Source of the DNA: Christiangramia bathymodioli | GTDB taxonomy: Bacteria; Bacteroidota; Bacteroidia; Flavobacteriales; Flavobacteriaceae | Direction of reading: 5' to 3' | NCBI GenBank assembly: GCA_009735695.1 | Contig: SRSL01000007.1 | Span: forward strand, 112,540 to 176,539 | Length of the DNA: 64,000 nucleotides | Part shown: positions 35,614 to 45,117 of the stretch, one piece after another | Position numbering within the stretch: position 1 is the first letter of the stretch | How the letters are laid out: every line of letters begins with the position of its first letter | Notes under the pieces: generated by a model | Database searches by the model: none | Seen by the model: only the letters and a program-made list of their open reading frames with translations | Told to the model about the DNA's origin: nothing | Made by a program: the position numbers and the translations under genes

Positions 35614-36180
35614 TTGGAGGGATATAAACTACATATCAAAAACGTGGTTTGCCAGCGCTGTATCATGAGCGTTCGTAATATCCTGGAGCGTTTGGAAATT
35701 CCCTATTCTAGTATCGGGCTGGGGGAAGCGGTATTAAACAAACCGCTAAGTTCTTCAGAAACGAAACAACTCCAGGCCGAATTCGAAAAGGTAGGTTTTG
35801 AAATCCTGAAGAGCCGAAATGAGAAACTGATCAACGATATCAAATCTATGATCATAGAAGAGGTTTATTCAGATGAACCCACCAATCAAAAATTATCATC
35901 ACTTCTTTCTTCCAGGCTTAATTTCGATTACAGCCATATCACCCATATTTTCACCGAGAGCGAGGGGCAAAGCATTCAAAAGTTTTACAACGCCATAAGA
36001 ATCGAGCGAGCCAAGGAATTGTTGGGTTATAATGAATTAGATATCGCCGAGATAGCCGACAGGCTTGGGTACTCTACCCCAGCCTATCTTTCTACTTCCT
36101 TTAAAAAGGCTACGGGAATTAGTCCTTCTGAATATAAAAACCTTTACCAGAAAGACAGGCAAAACCTGGATTCTGTTTAG
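35614..36180 (+). CDS. HMA-like domain fused to an AraC-type DNA-binding domain, copy 2
   Basis: A 188-residue paralogue of the regulator at 28078. The HMA-like part has Cys13-x-x-Cys16 in NVVCQRCIM; the C-terminal AraC-type part includes YSHITHIFTESEG, RIERAKELL, IADRLGYSTPAYLSTSFKKATGISPSEYK. The start is a TTG (35614), since no ATG precedes the CxxC motif in frame. It follows the second DUF3347 lipoprotein gene by 49 bases, as the first copy follows an efflux operon. A metal-responsive regulator is the most likely role. Confidence 0.82.
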   Translation: MEGYKLHIKNVVCQRCIMSVRNILERLEIPYSSIGLGEAVLNKPLSSSETKQLQAEFEKVGFEILKSRNEKLINDIKSMIIEEVYSDEPTNQKLSSLLSSRLNFDYSHITHIFTESEGQSIQKFYNAIRIERAKELLGYNELDIAEIADRLGYSTPAYLSTSFKKATGISPSEYKNLYQKDRQNLDSV

Positions 36181-36262
36181 AAAGCTTTTGGAAAGTTTAG
36201 CATTTTGGTAGGATAAATAATTAAAAAGAATGGTTAGGTTCTGATTTAAATCAGAACGAACT

Positions 36263-37270
36263 ATGGAATTATTTATCATTCTGGGAGTCTTACTGTATTT
36301 GGGGATCGCCCTGGATATTTTGCAAACTACACTTTCCATGCAGGGCGGCGGATGGCTTACCAGCAGGACTTCTCATTTTTTCTGGAAATGTATCTATTGG
36401 TTGTCAGGAAAGAACGGTGAATCAAAAATTATGGGGCAGGCAGGATACCTGCTTTTGGCTTCCATTGTCGTACTTTGGGTTATCACCCTTTGGTTAAGTT
36501 TTACCTGTATTCTTTATGGAATGCCTGGAGCCATTGTGGACAGTAGTACAAAAATTCCTGCAGACTTTATTGACCTGGTATATTATTCAGGTTTTAGTAT
36601 TTCTACCCTGGGGATGGGAGATTATGTTCCGGCTACCAACATTGCAAAGGTATTGACGAGTTTCTTTTCATTTACGGGACTTATACTCCTTACCATGTCT
36701 GTCACTTATTTTATTCCTGTCCTTTCAGCTGTTATTGAACAGAGAAAACTGGGAATTTGGTTAAGCACCCTTGGGAATAGTCCGCAGGAAATCGTCTTAA
36801 ATGCCTGGAATGGTAAGAATTTCAACCCCCTCCTTGACAAGGCTGATGATATTTCCAGTTCCATCATTAAATATAGTCAGCAACATCGCGCCTATCCCGT
36901 CATTCATTATTTTCATAATACAGATAAAGAGACCACCGTGATCCTTCAGCTGGCTAGGTTACATGAAGCTTTGCAGATACTTAGCTATAAAATTCCAGAT
37001 GAATATCGCCCCCAGGATAGACTGCTCAAACCATTACACACGGGATTTCAAAATTACTTTAAAGTACTGCTGGAAGTAACCCATATTAAATTGAAGGATA
37101 CGGAACCAGAAAGCAGTAAGCTGGACGCATTAACCGGAACTGAATTCTTCGGGGAACAAAAACCTCAGTTAGAGGTGCCTCAAAAAATCGCCAGGCACCG
37201 CAAATTCTTTCATTCACTTATTTACCTCGATGGATGGACCTGGGATCAGGTAGATCCTAAAAAATCTTAA
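36263..37270 (+). CDS. Two-helix potassium channel-like protein
   Basis: A 335-residue membrane protein with an N-terminal helix (residues 3-20), a second near 61-85, a pore loop with the selectivity-filter sequence TLGMGD (115-120) and a following helix (about 127-150). The remaining 180 residues are a cytosolic domain of no family I recognise. The filter matches the TxGxGD potassium signature. It may counter membrane-potential changes under metal stress; the link to the island is only positional. Confidence 0.8.
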   Translation: MELFIILGVLLYLGIALDILQTTLSMQGGGWLTSRTSHFFWKCIYWLSGKNGESKIMGQAGYLLLASIVVLWVITLWLSFTCILYGMPGAIVDSSTKIPADFIDLVYYSGFSISTLGMGDYVPATNIAKVLTSFFSFTGLILLTMSVTYFIPVLSAVIEQRKLGIWLSTLGNSPQEIVLNAWNGKNFNPLLDKADDISSSIIKYSQQHRAYPVIHYFHNTDKETTVILQLARLHEALQILSYKIPDEYRPQDRLLKPLHTGFQNYFKVLLEVTHIKLKDTEPESSKLDALTGTEFFGEQKPQLEVPQKIARHRKFFHSLIYLDGWTWDQVDPKKS

Positions 37271-37385
37271 TTCCAGGTAGTTTAGGTTAAAAAGCTTTAA
37301 AACTGAAAGGACTTAGCATAATTTTAATAGGCCGGATCTCATCTACTTTTTATATTGAGGTTATAATCAATAAAACCATATAGTT

Positions 37386-37706
37386 ATGAGAAATGAGAGA
37401 CTGATCAATGCCCTGGGAAATTGTATTAACCATTGCAATTATTGCGCAGATAAATGCCTCGATGAGGATGATGTGAAGAAAATGGTTAAATGTATTCGTT
37501 TAGATCGGGTATGTGCTGAAGCCTGTGCGGCTTTGAACCAGATCCTTGCCATAGATTATAAGGATGTGAATGATCTTGTGGCCTACTGTAAAAAAGTATG
37601 CCAGGCCTGTGCCGATGAATGTGGAAAACATGAAACCCAACACTGTAAAGATTGTGCAGAAGCCTGTAAAGAATGCGTAAAAGCTTGCGAATCTTACCTG
37701 GCATAA
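37386..37706 (+). CDS. Cysteine-rich four-helix-bundle copper storage protein (Csp3-like, DUF326)
   Basis: A 106-residue protein with 16 cysteines spaced along four predicted helices: 13, 17, 20, 24; 36, 43, 47; 68, 72, 75, 79; 87, 90, 94, 97, 101. This is the pattern of Csp proteins, which pack many Cu(I) ions inside a helical bundle. No signal peptide is present, so it is cytosolic, like Csp3. It would buffer copper before export by the P-type ATPase encoded 0.6 kb downstream. It is a monocistronic gene closed by a terminator. Confidence 0.9.
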   Translation: MRNERLINALGNCINHCNYCADKCLDEDDVKKMVKCIRLDRVCAEACAALNQILAIDYKDVNDLVAYCKKVCQACADECGKHETQHCKDCAEACKECVKACESYLA

Positions 37707-37714
37707 AAATTAAG

Positions 37715-37746
37715 AAGCCTGGAGTTTAGATCTTCAGGCTTTTTTT
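37715..37746 (+). terminator. Rho-independent terminator after the Csp gene
   Basis: Stem AAGCCTG / CAGGCTT with a 13-base loop followed by six T. Its right edge lies 46 bases before the DUF302 start. Confidence 0.85.
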
Positions 37747-37792
37747 GATATTCAGACTCGATAATCCAGAATTACGAACTAAAACCAGTATT

Positions 37793-38179
37793 ATGAGCTA
37801 TTATTTTTCTAAAACCATAGAGGGAGATTTTGAGAAGGCGATAGACAGGGTGAAATCTGAGCTAAAGGAAGAAGGATTTGGCGTATTGACAGAAATCGAT
37901 ATTAAAGACACCATGAAGAAAAAGTTGGATGTTGATTTTAAAAAATATCGAATCCTTGGAGCCTGTAATGCACCTTATGCTCATAAAGCCTTGCAAGCCG
38001 AAGATAAAGTTGGCACCATGTTACCCTGCAACGTGATCGTTCAGGAAACCGATGACCAAAAGGTGGAAATAGCTGCGGTTAATCCATTAGCCTCCATGCA
38101 GGCCATTGAAAATTCAAATTTGGAAAGTATTGCCAAGGAGATCGCTCAAAAGCTGCAACGAGTAATAGATTCGGTTTAA
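37793..38179 (+). CDS. DUF302-family protein
   Basis: A 128-residue cytosolic protein beginning MSYYFSKTIEGDFEKAIDRVK, the typical opening of DUF302. The core EEGFGVLTEIDIKDTMKKKL and the ILGACNAPYAHKAL / MLPCNVIV segments are family landmarks. The ATG at 37793 was chosen because the upstream open frame runs into the previous terminator. DUF302 proteins are often linked to copper or reactive-oxygen stress; the exact role is unknown. Two cysteines (in GACNAP and LPCNV) could bind metal. Confidence 0.87.
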   Translation: MSYYFSKTIEGDFEKAIDRVKSELKEEGFGVLTEIDIKDTMKKKLDVDFKKYRILGACNAPYAHKALQAEDKVGTMLPCNVIVQETDDQKVEIAAVNPLASMQAIENSNLESIAKEIAQKLQRVIDSV

Positions 38180-38247
38180 AAACTCGCGAAAGCCAGCAAT
38201 TGAAAGTTACTTCCCAAATATTGAAATGGGATTCAACTCGTCCCGTA

Positions 38248-38255
38248 TACCTTTG
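38248..38255 (+). promoter_or_regulatory. -7 box (TACCTTTG) for the copper ATPase
   Basis: Exact TAnnTTTG match 36 bases before the ATG at 38291. A TTG lies at 38221-38223 but the spacing (24 bases) is slightly long. The half-site ATTCTAT follows at 38271-38277, inside the predicted leader. Confidence 0.5.
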
Positions 38256-38290
38256 TACTTCACTCACTGAATTCTATTCATTTTATAATT

Positions 38291-41029
38291 ATGAAACACA
38301 CATATAGAATAACCGGGATGAGCTGCAATGGATGCAGAGCTCATGTTGAAAAGGCCCTTTCTTCAATAGAAGGGGTAAAAAAGGTTGAGGTAGATCTTTC
38401 AGAAGCAAAGGCTGAAATAGAAATGACTCAACATATAGATCTTCAAAAACTGGAATCGGCCTTGATTTCCAGCGGTGGAAATTATCATATTATGTTACCT
38501 GAAGATGCCGAAAATCATTCCGGTAAACCAATGACCCATACCTATAAAATAACCGGTATGACCTGCAATGGTTGCAGAACTCATGTCGAAAAAACGCTGA
38601 ACGAAGTTCAAGGCGTTCTGGAAGCTAAGGTGGATCTTGAAAAAGCCGAAGCCGAGATCAGCATGAAAGAGCATATCAAAATTGAAAAATTTGAAGAAGC
38701 TCTTCAAAAAGAAGGTGGGAATTATCATATTATGAGGCCCGGAGAACAGGCTCCTCCAAATCCTGGAGCCACAAAGAAAGCTAAAATCGAAGGAAAAGGA
38801 ACCGGTACCTGGTACTGTCCTATGCATTGCGAAGGCGATAAGACGTATGATCAACCCGGAGACTGTCCGGTATGTGGGATGGACCTCGTTGAGGAAGTGA
38901 AGGCTGCTCCAAAAGTGCAATTCACCTGTCCCATGCACCCCGAAGTGATCAAGGATGAACCTGGTGATTGTCCAATTTGCGGGATGGAGCTGGTACCCTT
39001 GAAACCGGAACCTTCGGCCGAAGAGGTGGGATACAAAAAACTACTCAAAAAATTCTGGATTTCGGTTGCATTCACAGTGCCTATTTTCCTGATCGCCATG
39101 GGCGAAATGTGGCACGACAATCCTCTCTATGATTGGGCAAGTATGCAATTCTGGAATTGGGTGCAGTTTGGTCTATCCCTACCTGTGGTTTTCTATTCCA
39201 CCTGGATGTTCTTTGAGAGAGCCTGGCGATCTATCAGAACCTGGAACTTGAATATGTTCACATTAATAGGAATTGGAGCAGGAGTAGCCTGGCTATTTAG
39301 TGTTTTCGGACTTATTTTTCCAGACTTTTTTCCTCCGCAGTTCAAGACCGAAATGGGCACCGTACACGTTTATTTTGAAGCGGCTACTGTGATCCTTACC
39401 CTGGTTTTAATGGGGCAGGTGCTGGAAGCACGGGCTCATAGCAGAACTAATTCAGCGATCAAGGAATTATTAAAACTTGCGCCTAATACGGCGGTTAAGA
39501 TTGTGAATGGCGAGGAACAGACAGTCTCCATCGATTCAATAGAAAAAGGGGATGTTCTTCGTGTAAAGCCCGGGGAAAAGATCCCCGTAGATGGAATCAT
39601 TAAAAGCGGCGCATCGAGTATAGACGAATCCATGATCACGGGTGAACCCATACCAGTAGACAAAAAAGAGGGCGATAAGGTTAGTTCGGGAACTATTAAC
39701 GGGAATAAGAGTTTCACCATGACCGCCGAAAAAGTGGGAGACGAAACCCTGCTTTCGCAGATCATTAAAATGGTGAATGAAGCCAGTCGGTCCCAGGCGC
39801 CTATCCAGAAACTAGCCGATCGTATCTCGGCCTATTTTGTACCTATTGTGGTAGTTATTTCTGTTCTAACCTTTATAGCCTGGGCTATTTGGGGGCCTGA
39901 ACCTTCCTATGTGTATGCGCTGGTTAATGCAATCGCCGTCCTCATTATCGCATGTCCATGTGCGCTCGGCTTGGCCACGCCTATGTCGGTAATGGTTGGA
40001 GTAGGGAAGGGTGCCAAAAATGGGGTATTGATCAAAAATGCCCGGGCGCTGCAGGAAATGAATAAGATCGATACCCTGATCATAGATAAAACCGGAACCA
40101 TTACTGAAGGAAAACCTTCAGTAGATAATGTTATTTCGGTTTCTTCAGATTTTGACGAAACCGAGATCATTCGACTGATCGCTTCGGTCAACGCCCAGAG
40201 CGAGCATCCGCTAGCGACCTCGACCGTTAATTATGCAAAAGCTGAAAATGTGGAATATGGAGAAGCTTCAGCATTCAATTCGGTAACCGGAAAAGGGGTG
40301 GAAGCGACCTTCGAAGGAAAGCGACTGGCCCTTGGAAACGATAAAATGATGAAGGACGAAAATGCGGAAATTTCAGAAGCGCTTCAAAAGCAGGTTTCAG
40401 AAGAACAGGAAAAAGGAAAAACGGTTTCCATGCTGGCCGTGGATCGTAAAGTTGTTGGATTTATAAGCATTACAGATAAGATCAAAATGACCAGTAAAGA
40501 GGCCTTAGATGAACTGAAGCAACACGGGATCAGGGTTATTATGCTTACTGGGGATAATGAAAAAACTGCTTCTGCCGTCGCAAAGGAATTAAACCTGGCC
40601 GACTTTAAAGCCGGAATGATCCCACAGAATAAAATGGAAGAGGTGAAGCGCCTGCAAGCTGAAGGCAGAAAAGTTGCGATGGCTGGTGATGGTATTAACG
40701 ATGCGCCTGCTTTAGCCCAGGCCGATATTGGTATCGCCATGGGTACAGGAACTGATGTGGCTATAGAAAGTGCCGAGATCACGCTGGTAAAAGGTGATCT
40801 AAAAGGTGTTTTAAAGGCCGTCAAGCTTAGTGAGAAAGTGATGCGGAATATAAAGGAGAACCTGTTTTTTGCTCTCATATATAATACGCTAGGGGTGCCG
40901 GTGGCAGCGGGCGTGCTTTATCCATTTTTTGGAATATTGCTTTCCCCTATGATAGCCGCACTGGCGATGAGCTTTAGTTCGGTTTCGGTGATTGGTAACG
41001 CGCTGAGATTGAAAAGTATCAAATTATAA
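38291..41029 (+). CDS. copA: Copper-translocating P1B-type ATPase with two HMA and two heavy-metal-binding domains
   Basis: Exports Cu(I)/Ag(I) from the cytosol. The 912-residue product is longer than most CopA because of its N-terminus: HMA domain 1 (Cys12-x-x-Cys15), HMA domain 2 (Cys92-x-x-Cys95), then two short metal-binding domains, CPMHCEG ... CPVCGM (about 175-203) and CPMHPE ... CPICGM (about 212-241). The catalytic core has CPC (555-557), DKTGT (Asp599 is phosphorylated), SEHP near 639 and GDGIND (from Gly799). The two HMA domains are near-duplicates. The CPC motif and context support copper over zinc. Confidence 0.96.
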   Translation: MKHTYRITGMSCNGCRAHVEKALSSIEGVKKVEVDLSEAKAEIEMTQHIDLQKLESALISSGGNYHIMLPEDAENHSGKPMTHTYKITGMTCNGCRTHVEKTLNEVQGVLEAKVDLEKAEAEISMKEHIKIEKFEEALQKEGGNYHIMRPGEQAPPNPGATKKAKIEGKGTGTWYCPMHCEGDKTYDQPGDCPVCGMDLVEEVKAAPKVQFTCPMHPEVIKDEPGDCPICGMELVPLKPEPSAEEVGYKKLLKKFWISVAFTVPIFLIAMGEMWHDNPLYDWASMQFWNWVQFGLSLPVVFYSTWMFFERAWRSIRTWNLNMFTLIGIGAGVAWLFSVFGLIFPDFFPPQFKTEMGTVHVYFEAATVILTLVLMGQVLEARAHSRTNSAIKELLKLAPNTAVKIVNGEEQTVSIDSIEKGDVLRVKPGEKIPVDGIIKSGASSIDESMITGEPIPVDKKEGDKVSSGTINGNKSFTMTAEKVGDETLLSQIIKMVNEASRSQAPIQKLADRISAYFVPIVVVISVLTFIAWAIWGPEPSYVYALVNAIAVLIIACPCALGLATPMSVMVGVGKGAKNGVLIKNARALQEMNKIDTLIIDKTGTITEGKPSVDNVISVSSDFDETEIIRLIASVNAQSEHPLATSTVNYAKAENVEYGEASAFNSVTGKGVEATFEGKRLALGNDKMMKDENAEISEALQKQVSEEQEKGKTVSMLAVDRKVVGFISITDKIKMTSKEALDELKQHGIRVIMLTGDNEKTASAVAKELNLADFKAGMIPQNKMEEVKRLQAEGRKVAMAGDGINDAPALAQADIGIAMGTGTDVAIESAEITLVKGDLKGVLKAVKLSEKVMRNIKENLFFALIYNTLGVPVAAGVLYPFFGILLSPMIAALAMSFSSVSVIGNALRLKSIKL

Positions 41030-41040
41030 GTCAGTCTTAG

Positions 41041-41066
41041 GTCATTTCGACCGAAGGGAGAAATCT
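41041..41066. repeat. Semi-palindromic intergenic element (REP-like)
   Basis: ATTTC (41044-41048) pairs with GAAAT (41060-41064), with an inner CC-GAA-GG hairpin. Very similar elements recur between genes in flavobacterial genomes in my recollection. The second element near the window end (63846) shares the CCGAAGG core. Confidence 0.5.
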
Positions 41067-41068
41067 GC

Positions 41069-41124
41069 CAATAAACAATGAACAATAAGCAATAAACAAT
41101 AACCAATAAACAATGGACAATTGG
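41069..41124. repeat. Eight tandem heptads of the form CAATNNN
   Basis: Fifty-six bases divide exactly into eight 7-base units, each starting CAAT: CAATAAA, CAATGAA, CAATAAG, CAATAAA, CAATAAC, CAATAAA, CAATGGA, CAATTGG. It lies between the copper ATPase and the permease, 107 bases before the permease start, and directly follows the palindromic element at 41041. Copy number may vary by slippage. Confidence 0.85.
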
Positions 41125-41231
41125 TCTTAAGTTATAAAGAATATTAGACTGAATTATTTCAGGATATCAATAACTTCCGAATCATCGGGAAAGCTTGACT
41201 TAAAAATAATAAGAACAAGAGAATTTAATTT

Positions 41232-42452
41232 ATGCAGGATTTTTTAAGCAAATGGGGAGAAGCAGCCTATACAACAAGTGGATTTTTTTGGATGGCCCTC
41301 TGGGCCTTTGCACTGGGTTACGTAATTAGCAGTTGTATTCAGGTTTTCGTGACCGAAAAGAAGATGCAGGAAACCATGGGCAAAGGAGAGGGCAAAGGCG
41401 TATTGCTGGGTACTTTTTTCGGATTTATTAGCAGTTCCTGTAGTTTTGCTGCGCTAGCCTCTACCAAAAGTTTATTTAAAAAAGGAGCGAGTTTCATTTC
41501 TTCAATTGCCTTCCTGCTCGCCTCGACCAATCTTGTGATCGAACTTGGTATTATCATCTCTATTTTCCTGGGATGGCAATTCGTTGTTGGTGAATACGTG
41601 GGCGGTCTGATCCTTATTCTAATAAGCTGGCTGCTGGTAAGGATCATCAATCCTAAAAAACTGATCAAAAAAGCACGGGAAAGGCTAAACAGTGAGGACG
41701 ATGAAGAAGATAGCTCCAAATCCTGGAAAAAGAAAATGAAATCTGAAACGGGATGGGCTAAAGTAGCCCAGCAATATGGGATGGAGTGGAAGATGGTATG
41801 GAAAGATGTGAGCGTCGGATTTACAGTAGCCGGAATTGTGGCGGCATTCGTTCCCGATTCGTTTTTTGAAACCCTGTTCATCAATAGCGGTGAGGGAACT
41901 ACCGATTTCGGTTTTTTTACCATTCTTGAACACATTGTGGTAGGACCTGTCGCGGCCTTCCTGACTTTCATAGGTTCCATGGGAAATATTCCGCTTGCGG
42001 CTCTTCTTTTTGGAAAGGGAGTGAGTTTTGCCGGGGTAATGGCCTTTATCTTTAGTGATCTTGTAGTATTCCCGATCCTAAGGATTAACGCGAAATATTA
42101 TGGCTGGAAAATGAGCTTCTTTATCCTTTTCTTGCTATTTGCATCATTAGTGGGCGCTTCTCTAGCCCTGCACTACGGGTTTGACCTTTTGGGGATGCTA
42201 CCCGATCCATCTTCAGTAAAAATACAGGATAGCGAATATTTCAAAATAGATTATACCTTCTGGCTGAATATGGCTTTTCTGGCGATTTCGGGATACCTGG
42301 TCTACCTTGGGTTCTTTAAAAGAGATGATGTTATGTTTATGAAGGAAATGGCGCCTAAAAGCAAGATCCTGGAAAAAACCCTGAAATACCTGGCATTTGC
42401 CTGTTATATCTGGCTGGCCGGAGGTCTAATAGTGAAGTTCTTTGTAGCTTAG
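41232..42452 (+). CDS. Permease (DUF318/ArsP-like), metal-associated
   Basis: A 406-residue membrane protein with about eight to ten helices in two halves separated by a charged cytoplasmic loop (about residues 150-185, KKARERLNSEDDEED). The ISSSCSFAALASTKSLFKKGA motif after the second helix and the later FIGSMGNIPLAALLFGKG are conserved permease landmarks. ArsP relatives export organoarsenicals; in copper islands of Bacteroidota the substrate is not known. It closes the island and is followed by a strong terminator. Confidence 0.83.
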   Translation: MQDFLSKWGEAAYTTSGFFWMALWAFALGYVISSCIQVFVTEKKMQETMGKGEGKGVLLGTFFGFISSSCSFAALASTKSLFKKGASFISSIAFLLASTNLVIELGIIISIFLGWQFVVGEYVGGLILILISWLLVRIINPKKLIKKARERLNSEDDEEDSSKSWKKKMKSETGWAKVAQQYGMEWKMVWKDVSVGFTVAGIVAAFVPDSFFETLFINSGEGTTDFGFFTILEHIVVGPVAAFLTFIGSMGNIPLAALLFGKGVSFAGVMAFIFSDLVVFPILRINAKYYGWKMSFFILFLLFASLVGASLALHYGFDLLGMLPDPSSVKIQDSEYFKIDYTFWLNMAFLAISGYLVYLGFFKRDDVMFMKEMAPKSKILEKTLKYLAFACYIWLAGGLIVKFFVA

Positions 42453-42465
42453 ATTATGACAAAAA

Positions 42466-42494
42466 AAAGAGCCACCAGGATATGGCGGCTCTTT
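42466..42494. terminator. Bidirectional terminator between permease and metalloprotease genes
   Basis: AAAGAGCC / GGCTCTTT with additional inner pairs and a short loop, flanked by A-run and T-run. The two adjoining genes converge here. Confidence 0.85.
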
Positions 42495-42515
42495 AAATAA
42501 TTATTTCAGATTAAT

Positions 42516-45011
42516 TTAACCCATTGGATTCAGGATTAGGTCAATCCTTTCCAGTACGTCCTGAAGATGGTAACGCGTTAGCGTATCTCCCGATGAATAA
42601 AGCGAATTCTTGATCTGTCTTTCCAGATTCTTCAATTCACCTCTTACAACTGGTCTTATATCGCTTTGTGAAACATCGAGGTTACTTCTGGAAATCCTGC
42701 TTCTCCATCTGGAAGGAATTTCATCCTGCTCCTCAGTCATCAGGTATTCCATTCTTTCGATGTAGGCTCTCTGAAGGTTTCTTCTGTAACGATCAATGCT
42801 TTGACCAGAATACACCTCGCTCCAGATTCCTTTTCTAAGATCGGTCATCATGTCAAGAAGAGAGTATGCCTCGTCTCCATTTATCTCTTCGTTTTCCATC
42901 AACCTGGCCATTCTTCCGAAATCAAGAATATTGTTCAAAGTGCGTTGCTGCATACCACGAACTCGTTCAATATTTCCGTCGAATTCGATCTTATTAAAGA
43001 TCTCCTGGTTGATCAACCATTCAGGAGTTTCAAACAACTGCTCCTGAAGGAAATCCATCGCTCTTTCCTGCTTGTCTGCAGTTACATGGAAATACACAGG
43101 ACCTTCCTGGTCGTAAGTCTTATAGTATTCGTATACTCCACCTATATTGGCAGCAACGTGCCCCATATAACGGTTGTATTGCGAAAGTACCTGCCCGTAT
43201 AGATCATCAAGATCATCATAATCCTTTCCGTCTGCAGCGGTCCATTCGATCAAGTTAGGAACGATTCTCTTCAGGTTTTTGATCCCATATTCACTGGCAA
43301 GCATGGCATCATCTCCAAGATCTTCGGTTTGTGAGCTCGGGTCGATCACTCCACCGCTTTGTTGTCTTCCGAATCTATAGATCGGGTCCCCGGCATGTTC
43401 CAGGATCCACTCATCAAGAATTGGCTTCTCTTCTTTTCCTGTCTTTTCAGGAATAGGGCGGTATCCCCATTCGATCGCATACTTGTCATAAGGACCTATG
43501 TTCGGCATCAGGGCTACATCTCCATCTTCAGGCTGTGCGATGTAATTGAAACGCGCGTAATCCATGATAGAAGGTGCAGTACCATATTTTTTGGTGAATT
43601 CTGGATCTCTTAGGTCCTCTACAGCATAGGCCACACTCGATCCCATGTTATGAGGAAGTCCTAGGGTGTGCCCAACTTCGTGAGAAGAAACGAACCTGAT
43701 CAATCTACCCATTACCTCGTCTTTAAACTCTACATCCTGCGCATCCTCGTTGATCGCAGCCGTTTGCACAAAGAACCAGTTTCTTAGCAGCGTCATCACG
43801 TTATGGTACCAGTTGATGTCTGATTCCAGGATCTCTCCAGAACGCGGATCACTTACGTGAGGCCCGTTAGCGTTCGGAATTGGAGAAGCCAGATATCTCA
43901 CAACAGAGTATCTCACATCTTCAGGACTCCAGTCTGGATCTTCCTCTACAGTAGGAGCATCTTTTGCGATGATCGCGTTTTTGAAACCAGCGGCTTCAAA
44001 TGCCTCCTGCCAGTCTTCGATCCCCTGCTTGATAAAAGGCCTCCATTTTTCTGGAGTGGCACGGTCGATATAATATACAATAGGCTCTTTTGGTTCTACC
44101 AGTTCGCCATTTTTGAATTTTTCCATATCCTCATCACGTACTTCCAGTCTCCAACGGTCAAGGTATTCAACCGTTTCGCTCTTCTGGGCTTCCAGTCCGT
44201 AATCGGTTTGCTCGGTTGTGAACCAGCCTACTCGCTCGTCATAATATCTTCTTTCCATAGGAACCTTGGGAAGCAGGATCATGGAATTGCTGAATTCCAT
44301 AGAAATAGATCCGGTGCTTTCATTGGAAGGTGGTTCCCCGGCATTATAGGTTTTGATATGTCTTATTTCGATATTTTCAGGGTAGCTCCGGATGGTATCT
44401 ATGAAAGAACGACTTTCATCCAGTCTTGATACCTTGTATTCCTTACGATTCCTATCCTGAAGTCCAAGAGCCTGAACATCTTTAGTGTAAAGGTCGGTTA
44501 CATTGATCACGGTAGTTTTGTTGATGGAATCCTTTCCAACAGTCTTAATATCAAAACTTTGAATAATAGGTTCGAAATTTGAATTTACCACGGCCTCGTG
44601 CACCGGAAGTGTATCAGCAGCGTAAATGTCATAAGAAACTACCCTTAGCAATACCTTATCGCCCTTTTTCTGCCAGCGGTGAACCTGGGTATTCTGTTTT
44701 CCGCCACCAAAACCAATTCCACTCGCGGTTTTCGCGATCCTGGTTACGGTAAGCATTTCGCGGTTAAAAAGACTGTCTGGAATTTCGTAGAAATAATCGT
44801 TATCCACTTTATGCACAGTGAACAATCCCTGGTCACTCTTTGCGTCTTTGGTGATTACTTTGTTGTAGGGTTTTAATCCATTCTTTTTTTCTTCCTTATC
44901 GGCCTTGGCGGCAACGTCCTGTTTCTTGTTGTCTGGCTGAAAAACGGCACAGCTGGAAACAGACAAAGAAAGAGCTACAAGCAGGAGCTTGAGACTTTGA
45001 TTCTTGATCAT
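42516..45011 (-). CDS. Zinc-dependent metalloprotease lipoprotein (DUF5117/DUF5118 type)
   Basis: An 831-residue secreted protein with a lipobox (VSSC, Cys21) and the gluzincin/metzincin-type motif HEVGHTLGLPH: ligands His444, His448 and His454 with catalytic Glu445. The following MGSSVAYAVEDL gives a candidate Met-turn region. N-terminal (about residues 60-300) and C-terminal regions match the DUF5118/DUF5117 layout of a large Bacteroidota family. It probably digests peptides at the cell surface or in the periplasm. The gene is monocistronic on the minus strand with a 106-base gap upstream. Confidence 0.9.
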   Translation of the reverse strand: MIKNQSLKLLLVALSLSVSSCAVFQPDNKKQDVAAKADKEEKKNGLKPYNKVITKDAKSDQGLFTVHKVDNDYFYEIPDSLFNREMLTVTRIAKTASGIGFGGGKQNTQVHRWQKKGDKVLLRVVSYDIYAADTLPVHEAVVNSNFEPIIQSFDIKTVGKDSINKTTVINVTDLYTKDVQALGLQDRNRKEYKVSRLDESRSFIDTIRSYPENIEIRHIKTYNAGEPPSNESTGSISMEFSNSMILLPKVPMERRYYDERVGWFTTEQTDYGLEAQKSETVEYLDRWRLEVRDEDMEKFKNGELVEPKEPIVYYIDRATPEKWRPFIKQGIEDWQEAFEAAGFKNAIIAKDAPTVEEDPDWSPEDVRYSVVRYLASPIPNANGPHVSDPRSGEILESDINWYHNVMTLLRNWFFVQTAAINEDAQDVEFKDEVMGRLIRFVSSHEVGHTLGLPHNMGSSVAYAVEDLRDPEFTKKYGTAPSIMDYARFNYIAQPEDGDVALMPNIGPYDKYAIEWGYRPIPEKTGKEEKPILDEWILEHAGDPIYRFGRQQSGGVIDPSSQTEDLGDDAMLASEYGIKNLKRIVPNLIEWTAADGKDYDDLDDLYGQVLSQYNRYMGHVAANIGGVYEYYKTYDQEGPVYFHVTADKQERAMDFLQEQLFETPEWLINQEIFNKIEFDGNIERVRGMQQRTLNNILDFGRMARLMENEEINGDEAYSLLDMMTDLRKGIWSEVYSGQSIDRYRRNLQRAYIERMEYLMTEEQDEIPSRWRSRISRSNLDVSQSDIRPVVRGELKNLERQIKNSLYSSGDTLTRYHLQDVLERIDLILNPMG

Positions 45012-45117
45012 AAATTTGTACTTATTCGGTTAATAATTTGAATTGTTGGGGGTCTTTAAAAACAAAAAGACTGCATGTTGCAGACTTTTGACTATCCAGA
45101 TCAAGAAAAGTTTAAAA

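Noticed and set aside
41339..41980. 213-codon open frame on the minus strand
   Set aside because: Opposite the permease gene; Ser/Pro/Ile-rich translation typical of an antisense shadow.
19668..42452. Metal island as a recently acquired mobile element
   Set aside because: No integrase, transposase, tRNA boundary, direct repeats at the ends or clear composition shift is visible; recent transfer cannot be supported from this window.
43857..44429. 190-codon open frame on the plus strand
   Set aside because: Opposite the zinc metalloprotease, which has a complete active site; no start context or family pattern.
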